From Aplidium turbinatum (taxonomy: Eukaryota > Chordata > Ascidiacea > Aplousobranchia > Polyclinidae): a stretch of 64,000 bases of DNA. The number at the start of each line of letters is the position of its first letter. The first letter of the stretch is position 1. The stretch is from the NCBI GenBank assembly GCA_918807975.1, contig OU964931.1, positions 10,116,251 to 10,180,250 on the forward strand, written 5' to 3'. Positions 48,729 through 61,300 of this stretch are shown one piece after another. Below the pieces are notes generated by a model. That model made no database searches, had not been told where the DNA came from, and was given only the letters and a program-made list of their open reading frames with translations. The translations under genes were made by a program, and so were the position numbers.

Positions 48729-49329
48729 ATGCACAATGACTCTTTTTACCCGAGCGCCACATCTCGAGTTTGTTTTGCTGACGGGCGAGCAATCAAGATG
48801 AAATTTCCCGCAAAACGCGCTTGTGAGCACCAAAGGCGAGAGGCTCATGGTGATATGTCTGACTACCTGAGTGGACTTGAGTCTAAAATAACTAATGAAA
48901 GAAACAGGACAGATTGGACAAGATTTCAGTCGCACAATTATGACACACAGCAGCAGCAACAACACCAGAGCTGTGTGTACGATAATAAAGAGCATTGGAA
49001 TAACCTGCTTAGATTTGAAGAACATTCGGATCATGATAAGCTGCAGAATAAACGTCAAAATATGACTGGTGATTACGTAGTCAAACCCACTTACCTATCC
49101 AATATAAACCAAACAGTTTCAAATGTTTTTCCGAATCAGCAAAACTATGCACGTAATAGCGGACAAGGGGGTGTCCAGAGTGAAGAAACAACTGTGGAAA
49201 ATTTACATGAAAAATATTATGAAGCCACAAACCAAGTTAAAGGAAATAAAGAGTCTACCGAAATAAAATTTCCTTGGATGAAGAACACGAAGTCACATCA
49301 TTTTGAATGGAAAACGCAGTGGCAGAGAG
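48729..49329 (+). CDS. Xlox/Pdx1: Xlox/Pdx exon 1, hexapeptide exon
   Basis: Encodes about 200 residues, mostly disordered, with a polyglutamine-like run ([11 protein letters not shown]) near residue 75. The FPWMK hexapeptide, which contacts PBX-type cofactors, is at residue 181 and lies 12 kb from the DNA-binding domain. The exon ends in AGAG before a GTGAGA donor, in phase 1. Most of the N-terminal part does not resemble vertebrate Pdx1, as expected for this fast-evolving region. Assignment to the homeobox exons rests on the hexapeptide context (WMK-T-K, QW) and matching phase, not on transcript data. Confidence 0.88.
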
Positions 49330-52300
49330 GTGAGATTGATATAATCTGGTGTAAAAATTCAATAAAATCTAACGCTAATCATATTCTTTGCTGGCTATAC
49401 TGTAAGTGACCACATAATCATTTTTTCTGTCTAATTTTTGTAGTTAAACGCTTATGCATGTACTTCATTTTTTTATTGTTTTTGTGTGGCCATAAACATC
49501 TAACTTATTTTCAGTATTGTCATTTATTCACCTTAACTAAATTATAATAGCACATCACTGCTGTATAGTGTTTAAATTTGAAAATCATGTGAAGCTTGGG
49601 TACAATATAAGGGACCCCTGATAATGACAAAATATGTTTTGATTGATCAGTGGGAAGCCATTTTGAAAAAAAAATGAGTGCACAGCAGCACAAAATATAT
49701 GAATTTATTATGAACTGAAAAGTACAATCGTACTCTGTGTAATTCGCTGGCATAGTGGATAAACTTTCTGCCTTTTAATCGGTCGACATGACTTCGATAA
49801 CTTGTTCATCCATAACCTATAGATTATATAAAACTGCGCTGAAATTTGTTCTTGCACAGCATTCAGCATTGTGAAAATGAATAACCTACAAGGTTATACT
49901 GTAATATTTGCAGCTCAGACTCTGCAGTGCAGTGTTGCACTGAAACTGGCTGTTTGCTGCTAAATGCAACTCATATCTGCTTTGAATAGGGTGCTATATA
50001 AAAACACGGTTATTGCTATTAAGTAAATTTAGACGCTGTGATAACAGGAAGTTAAAATTTCAGTAAATATCTTAATACACTTTTGAACTGCATGGTAGGC
50101 TACGTTACAAAAGCAAAGAGGTTTTACAACTACACTAGTGTATAAGCTCATTTCATACACTTATGCGTCACACAAATTCAAATGCCTTATGGGAATAGAA
50201 ATAAAAAGGCTTAACACAAAATAAATTGAGCAATTTGACAAGAAATATTTCTGTTATAGCCAGGGCTTTGGATCAGGCGTAAATGTTAAGTTGTTCCAGC
50301 TCCAGCTCCGGAGCTCTCTTTTATCATAAATTAGCACCAGCTCCTGCTCCGGAGCTTATTGATACCACTACTCCAGCTCCAGGCTCCGAAAAGTGCTTTC
50401 ATTAAAATAATGACAACATACCAATTTAATTTCTAAAGCTTAAAATTGCCTGCAGTCAACTGTTGCTAAAAAATGGCACAACTTTATGAAATTTAAAGTA
50501 CTTTCATCAAAATGTCATGCGGAACAGCATTTCAAAACATATTCGTTAATTCGACGTCTGATTACGCAAACAATTTCTTAATTTTGTGAAGGGTTGCTGT
50601 TAAATTATGTAAATTCAGCCAATAGCAGTAGCATCTTATGAAATACATCTGAGCCCGAGCTATTTTTCAAACAACTGGCTCCAGCTCTTGCTCCAGCTCC
50701 ACTTGAATTTCACGTAGAGCTTCGGCTCCAGCTCCGTTAAAAATTCGCGCTCCAGGGCTCCGGCTCCTTGCTCCAGCTCCGGCTCCAAAGCCCTGGTTTT
50801 TGCATTGCATGGCAATATTTAATACATTTTTTTTATCTAAATAACAAAACTATAGGTCCAGTGCTTATTGGTCTACTGCTGTGCAGGATGCTACAACTGT
50901 ATAAGATAATAAAGAATACTGAAAATACAAACCAACAGCACGTCAAGATTTTAGCTAACTGCACCTTTCTATCAATAAACACCAATTCATGTGGAACATT
51001 GCCGTTACCTATTTCAACTGCGTACCAGCAATAATAATTGCACACTTGTAAAATATTTTGTCATAACGTAAAAGGTTTTTGGTACATTGTTGTGACCTGT
51101 AGTAGCTGTACGAATTTAAAGTTGTATCATAATATTTAAAGCCAGTTGATAGTAAATTCCATTAAAAGTGAGATAAGGAAAAACCATCTTGATGCTACGA
51201 TCGCATAGTGCGATATGTTTTTTTCAAAATGTCGCACAGCATCTAATTGTCATAATTATGGACTAAAATTATTCTGTGATTCATTTTTGAGGCCTAAAAA
51301 GGAACATTTAATCTAAGCTTACAGTACTCATTTTGCATATTGGATTTGCGAGTAGGTTAATGACAAAAATATGCTTTTTCAGCATTTTGATTACTTGAAA
51401 AATATCTGTACGTAATTATATTTCGTTCCAATTAGCTTTACATATAGTATTCTGTCGAAATACCGGAGAGTGGGGTTTCATCTCTAATAACAATAGGTTT
51501 AAATGAGTTGTTAATTACACCGCATTTGTCACAATCATGATGAGTGATATGGGGAATTTATTAAACAACAAAAATATAAACTTTGTTTCTTGTATTAGTT
51601 TAATTTATAGCAAATGTTAGTTGCGAAAAAAAATGTTTGCATTTTTTTAAATACTTTTTAATTGTTCTGCAAGGATAATATAGAAATATCTTAAGACATT
51701 TTTCATATTTCAATTATGTGATAATAACATTTTGATGATCAATTTCGTCAAACTTTAAATATGTGTGTTTCCAATATGAAAAAGTTTGTAATACGGTACT
51801 CAAATCTATATGACAACACTCTTAAACTCATAATTTCTCAGATGTTTTTGATGTTTTTTTTTGCTTAAAAGCGTATTTAGGCTAATTAACTTTCGGGTGA
51901 AATAATTTTTTTCTGATAAGATTTTGAAAGTGAAGTATGTTCCATATTTGATTAATATTTTGGCGAACTAAACGGATTAAACCTTAAATCTAACTTGAAA
52001 ATGGTAAAATACTTGAAAATCAATTTCGAAATCTTATTTATAAGTTATTTTTGCTGATAAGGTGAATTCTTGCCACCGGCTTCCTGCAGAATAAAGTGGT
52101 ATTATGATTTGGCAAAATTTATGATACAAAATAATACAAATACAGAAAAAGTTATAAAAGTTTTATTAAACTACTTCAAATGATTTAAAATCAAGTTATC
52201 GTTAACATGTAGCTTTGAATAAAAAAAATAAAATTGCTGAAATCTGTTTTATTGTGAAACTTAATATAGTGCAAAGATTATTCAATTTCAACCACCTACT

Positions 52301-55300
52301 CTACTGGGTGGTCGGGCACTCCTAAATAATAAACATCATCCTATAAAATTAGATTATGTTGAAAACAACAGTTTGAGTTGTCCAAAGCTAATAATCAAAC
52401 TGCAGCAAGAAATACTGTGCAGGGTACATACGTAAACAAGAAATGAGTCAAAACGTATTGCCTTCGGATTAAATAATAAGAAATTTATTCTATAAAAGAT
52501 TTGATTTTTTCAAGTGAAGCTAAATTATGTCCTACAAAGCTATACCACAACGAATCAAGCAGATGACAAAACAAATGATTTTTGCATCCAAGCGAGCGAA
52601 AATTCAACATATTCTTTTCTGAATATTTTTCTGAGCACATTTGTTCTATTGTAGATGAAACTGTGTTTTTATACTTGTTTGGTATGACGTAATACCACTA
52701 CACAATACGTATGTGCACTGTGCTGTATTGTACAACGTGCATATACGCTACAAGATGCTATGCACGCAATTTCCAAGGTTATAGATGTTTCTGGAAATAT
52801 GCTTTTCTCAAACTTATACTAAACTCTTAGCTTCTAACTTAAGTGTTAGATCAGCAGTTTTTGTGCAATGTAATTAGAAATTTTACCTTTGGTTTGATGG
52901 TTTACAGTCGTGGCCAAAAGTTATAAAAAACGTCATAAATCAAGTCTGGTCTTAAACTTTTGACTATAACAGTGTAGTTTGATTCCATTGACACTAAGTG
53001 TGTAGTTGGCATTTAAATATGTTTTTTTACTGCAATTGTTTTGCCTTAAGCACACCATTGTAGATGTAGTTTAACTAATTTTGGGAACATAATTCTGCTG
53101 CAAAACAGCGTTTGAATATTGACCTCACAACTAAAAAATCAATCAAATAATCAAATTGCAGGTTGGCGTATTGGTTGGTCTTTGCTCCGAACAAATCTTA
53201 TCAGCTTAAGGACTGGGATTTTTGTTAGTCGTTTTGTTCGTGCGGCAATTGTATTGTTAGAATTTTCTACGAATATTTTTTTGCACGTTACATATTTTCA
53301 ACTATATTCGGAGAAAAGGCATTCTTCGTAGTTTTTATGAATACTTAAGACCACTTTTATACTGCAGAAAATTGCAGCAGACATTTTTTATGTACGTCAG
53401 TCAAGCAACTGTCACCATTGTGTTTATCGATTGGGAAACAACGCAAGTATAGCCCAGGACTTCCCAAACTATCGGTCGTGGCCTCAAATGGGGTCACAAA
53501 TCGTAACTTTAGGGTTGCCAAACAAAGTAAAGTGGACCCACTGCGGGTAGTTTGCTGGTAACTGTCCACCAAGAAGTCGCATAGAAATTTGTTTTTTGAA
53601 ATGGGGTCACACAATAAAAAGTTTGAAAAGACTTGCAGCATATTGCTGTCCATAGCCTGGGCTATAGCCTAGTCGCTTGTCATGGCTGGCAATAGTCGAT
53701 TGCCACTAGGCCACGTCTTGCTAGTTTGTGATGTTTTCCTCGCAACTTCTGTAGGCTACTCGACAAACACACGGATTTTTTTTCAAAAACGTTAAATAAA
53801 TTTTTCTCTCCGAGCAATTTTATTTTAAACAAATCTGGACTGTCCGTAAAAAAAGGAATGGCAAAATTATAATTTTCTTGTTTCAAAATAATTGCACTGA
53901 GCTCTCTGAACCAAATACTTAAAAATGAAAGGCTTACGAATGACGAATATTCGTGTTCGTACAGAGAGCAAAGTCCTGTATGTGGTCTCACAACTCGTCA
54001 AAAACCACGTCATACTACTACTAGCTTAAGTGACAAATAAAACATCGGCTTTATTGAAAAAAACTTGTCTAGTGATCATAGTGATAATTGTCATACTTTT
54101 GCGAGCAAACATCACTCTAATCAATTTAATGGAATAATCTGAATTTCTCAAGAAACTTTATAAAATATGCACTTCAAAAAGATTTGATTTTTTTTTTTTT
54201 TTTTGGTATCAATATCAGGATCAGGAATGAACACTTTAAATGTCAAAATCTGTTTGAAAGGCAGGTAAAATGCTTTTGTTAACTGAGTTACTCGGAATTG
54301 TTCACATATAGCCTACCACTGTAGTGCAGTGGACAACGACTTGACCTGCAGCATAGTTTCATCAAACGAATAGTAAAGTTCAAATCATTCATTGCACACC
54401 CAAACTTGAATGGTATTGAACAATTGTTTATTCAGTTTGATTAATTATAAAACAACCGAGTTGGTTTGAAGCAAAATAGTAGGCAAACAAATGAAACAAC
54501 TGGCCTACAGCCATTGCTTCCATTTTTCCGATAATATTTGCCATTTTGCTGGCAATTGTTATCTTCAAAACGTGTCCTTGTCTTGTACGTGGACAGCTAT
54601 ATCAGTCCGCCCTAGCTACGAGCGAGATAAGAAAACTTTGAAATCACCGCTGCCTATACAGTAGGCCTGGCAATGTTTGGATAAACTTGTTTAAAGTGAT
54701 AAGAACTAAATTAGCTGCTGTTGAACAATGAATGCAAAGCAGTAATGTGGCTTCCTTAGTTTGGTAGGAAACAGTAAAAATGCATAAACCTTTAAAGTCA
54801 AACTTTGGAGCTAATTTAAAGAAATAGACGCTACTGTCTCTCAACCTCTGTTCTGGTTCCTCGATGTTATTAAAAATGAAAATTTATAAAAGGCAAAAGC
54901 CACTGAAAGGCGACCAAACGCGGCAAATTGAACAGATTTTTCTCCTTGTAGGCTACAACGGTAGTTGTGAAACTTTTCAGATTGCGTTGTGAGTTTTGAG
55001 TTGACCCTAACGTGGAGACTGGGACTTTTCTGCCTGATGTTTTGTGTATCTAAGCTCTACGGAACGGCGCTTGCCTGAATCAAGATATCTATGACGTGCT
55101 CTTGACTGAAAACGGCGCAATAGTTTGCAGAAATTGGAACGGATTATCAAACTTCTTATAAACTGTTCTTTTCTGTTTGTGATTACTCATTGTTGTCAGA
55201 AGTTTAAAAAAATAATTCACTTTGTGTATTATTAACAAACACTAGGCTATCGTATGTGGAAAGAACAAAAAGATTGACACTTTGTCTTTCACTGTTTACA

Positions 55301-58300
55301 TAAAACCACCAATCTGAAGTTAGAGACAATTTTTGGAATAGAAACACAGACATGTCCAGTGTCCACTGCCCACTTTGCAACAAGAAATTCCTTTTTCAAT
55401 TCTTGCAAACTAACGGTAATTCTGATAAAACATTTTTGTTTGCGGATAGTAGTTGACAGGACTGTGATAGACCAAGTAGCGTTGGCAAGGGGATCCAAGG
55501 GTACTTTTAGACCCAGGCCGGGGGTGATTTTAGGGGCCCGTCATCTTCCCAAAGAGTCCTGAAAATTTGAAAAAGCATCGTGCATTCTTTGGATATATAA
55601 CGCTTTTCTTTGAAATGTATTGATTTGGGGCGCGAGGATTTTATTCATACCGGGGTAAAATTATTCATACCGGGGTAAAATTATTCATACCGGTGTAAAA
55701 TTATTCATACCGGTGTAAAATTATTTTTTTACCGGCCCTGGATAGAGCAACAGAAGCCAAACGGTGGTTTGGCAACCTCTTTTGAATTTTTGTTAATACC
55801 GTGGTGTTAGAGTGCGATCCGGTTAGTAGCATACTGGATGAATGCATAATCTTTTTTACCTCTGGTGTTGTATTACCACACTAAGATCCTAAATCCCAAA
55901 CAATAACCAATCGCTTGTCAAGTCACACTTCGGTTTATGGCATAGCGCACATTTGCATAATCTCCTTTATTGAATAGAATGAAGCACATGTAGTTGATTA
56001 ACTGACGTATTTGATAATTTGCTGCAACATTTTATTGACAAAAAGAATTGTTTCAGAGTTATTTAATAGTGAAATGCGTTAAAAAGACCGCAGATTGTCA
56101 ACAAAGCAGAATGTAACCACACAAAAGATGTGCATAGCTTTGTAAACCTTAAAAATAAAAACAACATCCTCACAGACTCGTCTAAGATCATTTTTAGTTA
56201 TCAAAACATTTTCTTTTTGAAAAGGTCATTAAGTCAAAATTGTTTTGCCCCTTTTGTCATCTCAGGAAATGAGTGAAAAACCTTTCTGAATCTATGGAGT
56301 AAAAGATGAAATACTTATCTCATACAATACTGAAATTAAGATGAAATATTTATTGAAACATTGAATGACAGAATTTTGATTTTGTTTTATAAACTAAAGA
56401 TATCTGAGACAACTTTTAGATGACGACATAATGTCAAGAAAAATTTAAATTTTTTTTTTCATTTCAGTAAATTGGTGATAGATTTTCCTGAAATAGCCTA
56501 AATGAATTGAAAATGAAAGACTCAAAGAATTTAAGGAATAGGCTAGCTTAAAAGCTAGTTTTAATGATTTTCATGGTCTGAAACCATATTTTTCCTTTCA
56601 GCGGACTGCTTCCATGTTAATGTAATCAGTGACAGGTTCCAGTCTCAAAACGTTTGTGCCACAAACCAACCAGTTGCTGAAAATGAGCCCTGAGAATTAA
56701 AAGAAGATTTATTCAACCATTGAGTTTTGAACATAATTGCCAGAAAGCAAATGTCAAGAGGTTCAGAAAATTATTGCAACACACGGCTTTTTCTTTCGTA
56801 AGATGTGTAATTACTTATATAAAAACCACAACAACCTACCTTTCAGGGTTTAAGCAACCTACACTTCAGTTACAGATAGTATGGAAACGCACTAGTCATC
56901 TGAACATTTGTAGCGTAGCCTACAATAAATAAACTGATTGATTGTAAGTTTTTTTGCATAGACTATCTACCATTTAGTGCATTTTGCGACTTGCGAACAT
57001 GTAAATAGTCCGCTGCATACGACGCATGCTAGAAAAACTTTGGCCACCCCTGGGATAGAGCATGAATGCTTGAGCCATTCAGAAGCTATTATTTCTGCAT
57101 CCAAAAAGCTTGAGTTTGCTTAAGCTGGCATGAACAAGTTTTGTTTTGTGATTGATTGAGATTGATTGAAAATAAATTGTAAGTTCCATGATGGGATGTG
57201 TTGATGCACGAGACCAGTAAAAATTCGAATGGAAGCTTTGAAATTTTCCAGATTATAACTTTTTTTTAACTGTTTTCGAGCCGCATTGGCAGACATTACT
57301 TTGACTTCAAGTTCTTAACTGCGCAATGTAAAATGGAGGACGGCCTTCATCGATCTTGTCTGTCTAATTTCTCACTGGCCTAATCTTTCCTGGACATGAT
57401 AAGAATGCGTTGAATGATGTGAAGCTGTCTGCTGTATGTTTGTCAATACAATAAAAGTCTTTTTAATCATCAAAACAAAACTGTCGGACACAATGTTAGT
57501 TTTTGATGTTTTGATGCAACGAAAACGTAATAAAAAGGTTAAAAAAGAGATGACGAAGCATAATATCAGCAACTCTAAACTCATAGATTTTTTTTCTGCA
57601 AATCTTTGATAACAAGTAAACCTATAGTTAGACAAGATTAGAACCTGTATGAAATGTAGACTTTTATGCGTTTGTCAGCTGTGTGGCCGGGTGGTAGGAG
57701 CCTTTGTACGACGATCGGAAAACGTTTGTTCGACACCGCTCAAGAGCACGTGCCTTTTGTATAAAACAGTCAAAGGCATGCCTGGTTGACCAGAAGATTA
57801 GCTTTCTTGCCTTCCAGTCAACTTTATCTTTATCTTTAATTATAGGGAACGACAACCATACACCAACCACTAGTAGCCTACATCCTTGAGATGACAATAA
57901 TATCCCTTTCTACTGTTGTCATACAAACCCTTGAATGTCAAAATGGTGGAAAAAAAGCCACAACATAATCAGTATTGCCCACTAAAGCCAACAATGCCCA
58001 AGCATGTCAGGCTTTGTCACATTGCCAAGCGCAGAGTGTGCTCATTGAGTTGAATATTTGAGATCTTTTTGAACAAGTTTTCCCGGTTGATAACAAGTAG
58101 GCCTAAGTAAAAAGGCATAAAAAGTTGCAGGCTAATAAATTATTCTAACCATTTGCTTTGTTTATTTTAACTCCGGCTCGGTAACTTAGTGGTCAGTTGC
58201 GTCCGCCTCTGAGTCGGTAGGCATGGGATCGATACCCTGTCGCGTTATACCAAAAACTTATTAAAAGTGGCACTGAATCTTATTCCTGCTTGGCACTCAG

Positions 58301-61300
58301 AAATAAATTTTGATAATAACGTACTCATTTGCGCCTCTATACGGCTGCACTGAACCTGTCTGCTTTGTAAAGCACTGAGGAGTAACTCGTTCTCGGTTGG
58401 ATACAGCGCCATATAAAAAGAAGCATTATTATTATTAATCACTTCGTCTGATATTATATTGAAGTAAGTTATTGATAATAATAGATGTTTTGGTGATGTT
58501 GCCGAATGGCAATCTACACAAATTTTTGGGATAATAATGTTATTTTGTCGTATTTATACAATTTACGCGTTTTTGCAAAATGATTTATGAAGGCTGAGAA
58601 GCTAATTGATTGATGGTGGAAGTTTGTTTATTTTTGGACTGAAAAATCTGCTTTGTGAACTTATTCCTGACAGTTTTGAATATTTGTAGAGCAGTGGTTT
58701 CTAGCCTTTTTTGGATAACAACCTCTTATGCTGATTTTAAATATCCTGCAACCCCCTCTCCCCGACCAACTATTTTTTCTAAACAGCAAGATCAATGTCG
58801 ATGGTCGTGACAAATAAAGTCGATGGTCGCGACACTCACAAAACCTTTGAGTGAACCCCTTGGCGGTCGCAACCTCCAGGATGAACATCACTTCTGCAGA
58901 AGTTTTGATCCACTGACGCAGGGTCGGTAGCCAGATTGGTAGATGGGAGTTTTCGCTTGTCGTTGATATGTTGTTGTCTGTGAATTATTCCATCCACTGA
59001 ATGCCGGTGAATGGAGAGTAGTCTTTGAATATCTTTTCTCCTTGAATAACATACTTCAGGCAACGCACTTTTTATGAGAGAAGCTCTACCAGCAATTGGA
59101 ATGTTTCCACATGATTTTGTTAACTGTAAAAAAAGTGCGGGGAATCAGCTTTAAAATCAGACCAACCATTTCTATTGGTCTGAGAAAACCTTGATTCGAT
59201 TCTAAGTTATCATCATTGTGCAGTTGTGTTGCAACAATAGTACTGTTATTGACCGCAGAATACATTTGCAACAAAGCAGTTAAAAACTTGGTCTCCTTCG
59301 TGGTAGCCTGGCACCACCAAGCATGGTGCTTGCGCTTGAAATGTTATATCGCCAAAGATAAGTTGAAATTGTTTGTGCTCTTTATTAGAGTTGAGTTTTT
59401 ATTGAAATCTTCTCAGATTATATGTCACCCGTTCTGAGAGGGTCCTAATGGAAATGGAAATCATGGCTGGAAAAACCAATAAACATAAAAAAGGATACGA
59501 ATATGAGCTTGTGCTTGCTGTAAGATTTGCATTGCTTCAGCAGTGTTCTTGTTGGTCAAAAGAAATAGTAAGATGCATTCATTACTTTTTTTTTTTACAA
59601 ATGAATGTAATTTGCTCAAAAATAAAATAAGAATGACCCGACATCGGCCATTTTGTATATTTTAGGCAGGAACGAGTTTTGATTAATGATTAACCAAACA
59701 GTAGCAGCACGGCAGCTTTTGACTAGTTACTTAACAAAAAACCGATGTTTGATGAATTCGGAGGATGATAACACAGGCCAACAAAAACATTCTGATGCGA
59801 GAAATATTTTTTTGCAATTTTAGGATCTATCTGGGGCTTTTATTCTAAAACCATGATTGGCTTTATTGGATTGTGTGTATTTTATTATTTTTTTGTGTTT
59901 TTGTATAATGCTGTGTGAATGCTTAAAAGGTTTTATAAAGTGTTTTGGCCTAATTTCATCAAACAGAAACTTTAATTAAATCGGTATGCATAAAATTTCT
60001 GCTACTGTAGATTGATATGAGTGTCCAGATACATTTCTTCAATAGTCACTATAAAAAATTTTGTTACCATTTGATAAATTAAAGAAAATATTTAGCCAGT
60101 TTAATGGTGGGCCATCATGAAGTGGTAACGGGCATAGAGAAGCAGATGCTAAGATGCTTATAAAGCATTTGATGGCAAATTACCGACATTAATTATGTAA
60201 GTTAAGTCTTCGATCGTTTTATTTTTTATTTTTTGTGCAATACTACGTCAAATTTTCATTGGTCTTCCCAAGAAATTAAATATCAAACCATTAAGCAAAG
60301 GCCCGGATACAACGAAAAGGCTGAAACATTAAATAAATTTTATTTTTTCCAACCGTTTAATATATTGTTAAGTCATGAAATAAGATGTCTTCTATATAAG
60401 AGCTTCTGCTCCAGGCTCGAAAGAAGCCGGTTCAATACCCGATCGTTAGTGAACACGAAGACTGGTTTGCGTGTCTTTGCGTCCACTAAACCTTGACAGG
60501 AAGGTAGAGAGGGTACTTTTGAATCTGGGACGGGATGATTTTAGGGGCTCGTAACATTTTCAAGGGGCCCAGAAGCTAGGAGAAATCACGTCTTGTTTGG
60601 ATGCAGTGGGTTATTTTTAAAATGTTTCATGATTAGGGTCCCGAGTATCTTATTGGTACCGGGCCCAAATTATCTTCTCATGCATTATACAACAGATACG
60701 ACACAAAACAACGCCATTAAACTGTATTTAATTTCAATTGTATTGTATGTAATTGTATGTAATTTCAGCTTGTATTTAATTTCGCTTTACGTTTTAAACC
60801 TTGTTGCTTGATGTCCTCAGAAGGTAACTAGGTAACACATTAAGTGGTTATGGTATTTTTTGTGTTGTAATTTAGGTTGGTTGTAAATCATTGATAAGAA
60901 TATTGACTCAAGGCAAGACCGACATAATGTTTGTATGATGCTCCTGAGCTTATCGTGGAAAGCACACAGTGATAACTGATATCAAAATAACTGCTTCTTC
61001 TGTTTGAGAAATCTAACAATCTGTATTAATCCAGCTGGCTTAGGAAAGCTTTTATATTGATTTAACGTCGTGCTACATTGAAGCATTGCGAAAGTGACAG
61101 CTAATGTCGCCTGATGATACTTTCATCAACTTTCACAAAGAAGAAAGGCGATAAAACACGTCTTAAATTCGCATAAATTCGACCAATGTGGAACATGTCG
61201 CAACTCGCAATCTGAATATTTTCATTTGTAACAATATCCGCACTTTTTTATACAGTGGAAGTGCCAGAGGCGGCGATTGGAGCGATCGTCCACCCACTTC

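Noticed and set aside
53357-53653. Minus-strand open frame of 98 codons in Xlox/Pdx intron 1
   Set aside because: It reads through a decayed hAT-like repeat with a GGGGTCACAAAT signature that recurs near 58.7 kb; not a gene.
54180-54275. Small exon after a long T tract in Xlox/Pdx intron 1 (about 54223-54268)
   Set aside because: It has an acceptor-like and a donor-like border, but its length is not a multiple of three, so including it would break the Xlox frame.
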